Both the position numbers and the translations under genes were made by a program. Source: Trichococcus alkaliphilus (GTDB lineage: Bacteria; Bacillota; Bacilli; Lactobacillales; Aerococcaceae). Taken from it: a stretch of DNA of 64,000 nucleotides. Positions 62,479 to 64,000 of this stretch are shown here, one piece after another (position 1 is the first letter of the stretch; each line of letters begins with the position of its first letter). Below the pieces are notes generated by a model that was not told the DNA's origin, made no database searches, and saw only the letters and a list, made by a program, of their open reading frames with translations. Location: NCBI RefSeq assembly GCF_003008695.1, contig NZ_PXZT01000015.1:1-64000 (forward strand), written 5' to 3'.

Positions 62479-64000
62479 ATGAAGAACACGATCGACATCA
62501 TTAAAATTGCGGAAAACGATAATGTCGCTGTGGTTACAAATGAACAAGGTTTATTTGCAAATACAAGCGTCTGGGAGGGTTTAAGTATAGTAGAAGATAT
62601 CCCCTTCAGCCAAAAGATATCCTTGGAACCAATCAAAAAGGATGCACCGATCATTCGCTACGGTGTAGCAATCGGTTATGCATTGCACGATATACCACAA
62701 GGTTCCTGGGTTTCCGAAAAATCAATGTATATCCTTGAGAACCCCAGCCTGGATGAAGCTATGCTAGAAAACATTCCCTTTGAGGTGGACTATCGCTTTG
62801 AAAATGATTCACCTTTGGAAAGCGATTATTTTTGGGGATACCGGAACGAGAATGGAACAGTAGGTACCCGGAATATTCTGGCCATCAACATTACCGTTCA
62901 ATGCGTAAAAGGTGTAGTGGATCGCGCGATTGATGAGATTAAGAAAGAACTTCTACCCAAATACCCTAATGTAGACGGAGTTGTTCAAATCAATCACCTC
63001 TATGGATGCGGAGTTGCAATAAACGCGAAAGAAGCAGCTATCCCTCAACGAACTATCAGTAATATAGCGGATAATCCTAATTTCGGAAATGAGAAATTAG
63101 TGGTGTCGTTAGGTTGTGAAAAGTTCATTCCAGAAAATGCTTTTCAAGTAACGGCTGATACCAATCCAGAAAATCTAGTTGTACTTCAAGAATGCCATGG
63201 CTTCCAAGACATGATCAATAAAATCTGCGAACGGGCAGATAGCATGCTGCAACGACTCAACAAGCGAACACGCGAAAGAGTCCCGGTGAGCAATCTGGTG
63301 GTGGGCTTGCAATGCGGAGGCAGTGATGCGTTCTCTGGTATGACAGCCAACCCTGCCATCGGATATGCGGCCGATTTGTTGGTTCAACAGGGAGCAAAAG
63401 TCATGTTTTCCGAAGTTACAGAGGTCCGTGATGCTTCTGAGATTATGTTGAAAAGGGTTAGGGATAAGGAAACTCGGATCAAATTAATCCAACAATTGAA
63501 TTGGTATGATGACTACCTAAAAGTTGGTGAGGTTGATCGTTCGGCGAACCCATCACCAGGGAACAAAAAAGGCGGTCTATCAACTGTCATCGAAAAAGCA
63601 ATGGGGTCTGTGGCAAAATCCGGAACTGCGGAGATTGTGGATGTCCTTGCCCCAGGTGAAAAAATCAAAAAAAGCGGGATGACCTTTGCGGCAACGCCAG
63701 CAAGCGATTTTGTTTGTGGAACGCAACAATTAGCCAGCGGAATGACTGTTGAAGTGTTCTCTACTGGACGAGGCACACCCTACAATCTGGAACAATGCCC
63801 AGTCATTAAAGTAGCTACGAATTCTGCACTCTATAATAAGTGGTTCGATATTATGGATTATGATGCCGGCATCATCTCTAAAGGGGAAGCGACATTGGAA
63901 GAGGCAGGCAGACTGTTGTATGAGTATATATTGGATGTATCAAGCGGTAATAAGACGACCTGTGCCGATAAACTCCAGATATATAATGATCTGGCAATTT
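62479..64000 (+). CDS. garD: Galactarate dehydratase, cut by the window end
   Basis: 507 codons are visible and the end lies off the window; E. coli GarD has 523. The enzyme dehydrates galactarate to 5-dehydro-4-deoxy-glucarate. An N-terminal SAF domain (about 1-95) is joined to the UxaA/GarD catalytic part: NGTVGTRNILAIN, LYGCGVAINAKEAA, VSLGCEK, LQCGGSDAFSGMTANPAIGY, MFSEVTEVRDASEI and VFSTGRGTPYNLEQCPVIKV. The combination with QCGGSDAFSG marks GarD more than altronate dehydratase. GGAG lies eight bases before ATG 62479. It is 56 bases behind the GntP-type permease, so the two form an operon. Confidence 0.92.
   Translation, partial: MKNTIDIIKIAENDNVAVVTNEQGLFANTSVWEGLSIVEDIPFSQKISLEPIKKDAPIIRYGVAIGYALHDIPQGSWVSEKSMYILENPSLDEAMLENIPFEVDYRFENDSPLESDYFWGYRNENGTVGTRNILAINITVQCVKGVVDRAIDEIKKELLPKYPNVDGVVQINHLYGCGVAINAKEAAIPQRTISNIADNPNFGNEKLVVSLGCEKFIPENAFQVTADTNPENLVVLQECHGFQDMINKICERADSMLQRLNKRTRERVPVSNLVVGLQCGGSDAFSGMTANPAIGYAADLLVQQGAKVMFSEVTEVRDASEIMLKRVRDKETRIKLIQQLNWYDDYLKVGEVDRSANPSPGNKKGGLSTVIEKAMGSVAKSGTAEIVDVLAPGEKIKKSGMTFAATPASDFVCGTQQLASGMTVEVFSTGRGTPYNLEQCPVIKVATNSALYNKWFDIMDYDAGIISKGEATLEEAGRLLYEYILDVSSGNKTTCADKLQIYNDLAI

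Overview
The window looks like chromosomal DNA of a low-to-mid-GC Firmicute, most likely a lactic acid bacterium of the Carnobacteriaceae. Trichococcus is my best guess, but that is inference from gene content and not a database match. Pointers are strong AAGGAGG-type ribosome binding sites, frequent TTG and GTG starts, an AraR repressor of the GntR-LacI type, a phosphoketolase, CcpA-type cre sites and a BglG/RAT antitermination switch. No rRNA, tRNA, CRISPR array or prophage is visible. The only mobile DNA recognised is the right end of an ISL3-family insertion sequence at the left edge.

Layout: 1-667 IS end; 720-2003 pepT, apparently read from an IS-derived promoter; 2110-4522 formaldehyde detoxification (adhC-fghA with a divergent HxlR regulator); 5339-8127 secreted GH43 arabinanase behind two AraR-like operators; 8143-8385 a structured repeat element; 8431-10637 glycerol dehydrogenase and alanine dehydrogenase; 10706-15858 araR and araBDA; 15967-18372 phosphoketolase; 18516-22035 heterodimeric drug-type ABC exporter; 23076-31525 a three-component sensor (lipoprotein, YesM kinase, YesN regulator) divergent from a ChvE-GguAB sugar importer with an orphan PTS IIB; 31586-34773 a BglG-controlled PTS permease and YdjC deacetylase; 34829-44182 mixed housekeeping and stress genes, including an SOS-boxed pair of small unknown genes; 44339-49522 a LysR-controlled operon of an FMN enoyl-reductase/nitronate-monooxygenase-like enzyme, a propionate-CoA-transferase-type enzyme and an OFA-family antiporter; 49600-50670 a pRiA4b ORF-3-like protein and a thioredoxin; 50787-56525 a LytST two-component system with CstA and LrgAB, probably for pyruvate; 56732-60530 uridine phosphorylase with a complete ECF transporter; 61085-64000 an AT-richer galactarate block (GntP-type permease and garD, cut by the window end).

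How it fits together: the left half is largely a plant-polysaccharide programme. Arabinan is cut outside the cell by the GH43 enzyme. Released sugar may enter through ChvE-GguAB under control of the YesMN three-component system. AraA, AraB and AraD convert arabinose to xylulose 5-phosphate, and phosphoketolase cleaves that to acetyl phosphate and glyceraldehyde 3-phosphate. AraR-like sites lie before the arabinanase, araR and araB, and cre-like sites lie before xpk, chvE and the galactarate genes. The right half handles small organic acids (pyruvate, an unidentified CoA-activated carboxylate, galactarate) and nucleosides.

The most promising unknowns are the carboxylate operon with its twin LysR palindromes, the SOS-regulated small gene pair, the repeat element at 8143-8385 and the apparently non-AUG-started arabinanase.
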